Assembly: GCA_024304875.1 (NCBI GenBank)
Contig: JAMWZF010000226.1
Span: 1 to 5,256 of the forward strand
Direction: 5' to 3'
Length of the DNA: 5,256 nucleotides
Source of the DNA: Paracoccaceae bacterium
GTDB taxonomy: Bacteria; Pseudomonadota; Alphaproteobacteria; Rhodobacterales; Rhodobacteraceae
The translations under genes were made by a program, and so were the position numbers. This document shows positions 4,816 through 5,256 of the stretch, piece by piece. Each line of letters begins with the position of its first letter. Positions within the stretch are counted from its first letter, which is position 1. A model generated the notes under the pieces. The model had not been told where the DNA came from and made no database searches. It saw only the letters and a program-made list of their open reading frames with translations.

Positions 4816-5256
4816 GAGCACCTGCCCCTCTTCCTCGCCGCCTACTCGATCCTCCTCGTCGCGGCCTCCTCGCCCGGCCCGGCGGTCGCCATGCTGCTCG
4901 GCATCGGCACGAGCCAGGGGCGCGGCGCGGCGCTGGTGGCCTCGGCGGGGATCGCGACCGGCTCGGTCATCCTCAACATCGGCACGCTGATCGGCGTCGG
5001 CCTGATCCTGTCCCAGGCGGCCTGGGCGATGCAGGTCCTGCGGCTGATCGGGGCGGCCTACCTCGCCTGGCTGGCATTCGGCGCGTTCCGCAAGGCCGTG
5101 AACCCGCCACGGGTCGCCGCCGCCGAGGTGACCCCCGCCCCGGCCTGGCGGCACTTCCTCGCCGGGTTCCTGCTTCAGGTCACCAACCCCAAGGCCATCG
5201 TCTTCTGGCTCGCCATCTCGGCAGTCGGAGCCACGCAGGGCGGCGGGCCGCTGGTC
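4813..5256 (+). CDS. LysE/RhtB-family amino-acid exporter, 3' end cut by window edge
   Basis: The first 148 residues of an inner-membrane LysE/RhtB translocator are present; the family is usually about 200-210 residues, so roughly the last quarter is missing. The hallmark S20-P-G-P23-A lies at the end of the first hydrophobic segment (about 5-19). A second and third segment cover about 40-66 and 72-92, with the family G80-AAYLAWL87 stretch. After a short loop (93-112) comes F119-LLQVTNPKA128, holding the conserved N-P-K motif, and a fourth segment from about 129. LysE-family proteins export amino acids or related small metabolites by proton-coupled transport; the substrate cannot be predicted here. 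The gene starts two bases after the permease stop, within the importer operon. The frame is open and undamaged to the last base. Confidence 0.88.
   Translation, partial: MEHLPLFLAAYSILLVAASSPGPAVAMLLGIGTSQGRGAALVASAGIATGSVILNIGTLIGVGLILSQAAWAMQVLRLIGAAYLAWLAFGAFRKAVNPPRVAAAEVTPAPAWRHFLAGFLLQVTNPKAIVFWLAISAVGATQGGGPLV

Overview
This is a GC-rich window (roughly two-thirds G+C by eye) with every convincing gene on the + strand. Codon use is strongly biased to G/C at third positions, genes are tightly packed with stop/start overlaps, and the proteins resemble those of marine or soil Rhodobacteraceae (Alphaproteobacteria). That placement rests on recalled protein style, not on a search. The window looks like ordinary chromosome: no transposase, integrase, tRNA, rRNA, CRISPR array or phage gene was seen.

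Layout. Positions 1-23 hold the last codons of an upstream gene, probably tsaB, whose stop overlaps the GTG start of rimI (20-427), a ribosomal-protein acetyltransferase. A 158-base gap (428-585) holds a short hairpin over the rimI stop, an inverted repeat, a candidate sigma-70 promoter with a good -35 box, and a GC-rich leader hairpin. A transport operon follows: a periplasmic BMP/PnrA-family nucleoside-binding protein (586-1581), a 124-base gap with a very stable hairpin and a possible 14-codon leader ORF, a small NTF2/SnoaL-fold protein (1706-2071), a double-domain ABC ATPase (2073-3659), a BPD_transp_2 permease (3659-4810) and the 5' part of a LysE/RhtB-type exporter (4813 to the window end).

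How the genes work together. The binding protein should capture a nucleoside (or a related purine/pyrimidine compound) in the periplasm and deliver it to a membrane complex of two different permeases powered by the fused ATPase. Only the first permease (YufP/NupP-like) is seen. The slot where a second permease (YufQ/NupQ-like) would often sit is taken by the LysE exporter, so the second permease is expected beyond the window. The stable hairpin after the binding-protein gene would fit a design in which that protein is made in excess over the membrane parts.

No wholly new system was found. The points most worth a second look are the small NTF2-like protein embedded in a nucleoside importer operon, the hairpin plus mini-ORF between the binding-protein gene and the rest, and an exporter gene placed inside an importer operon.
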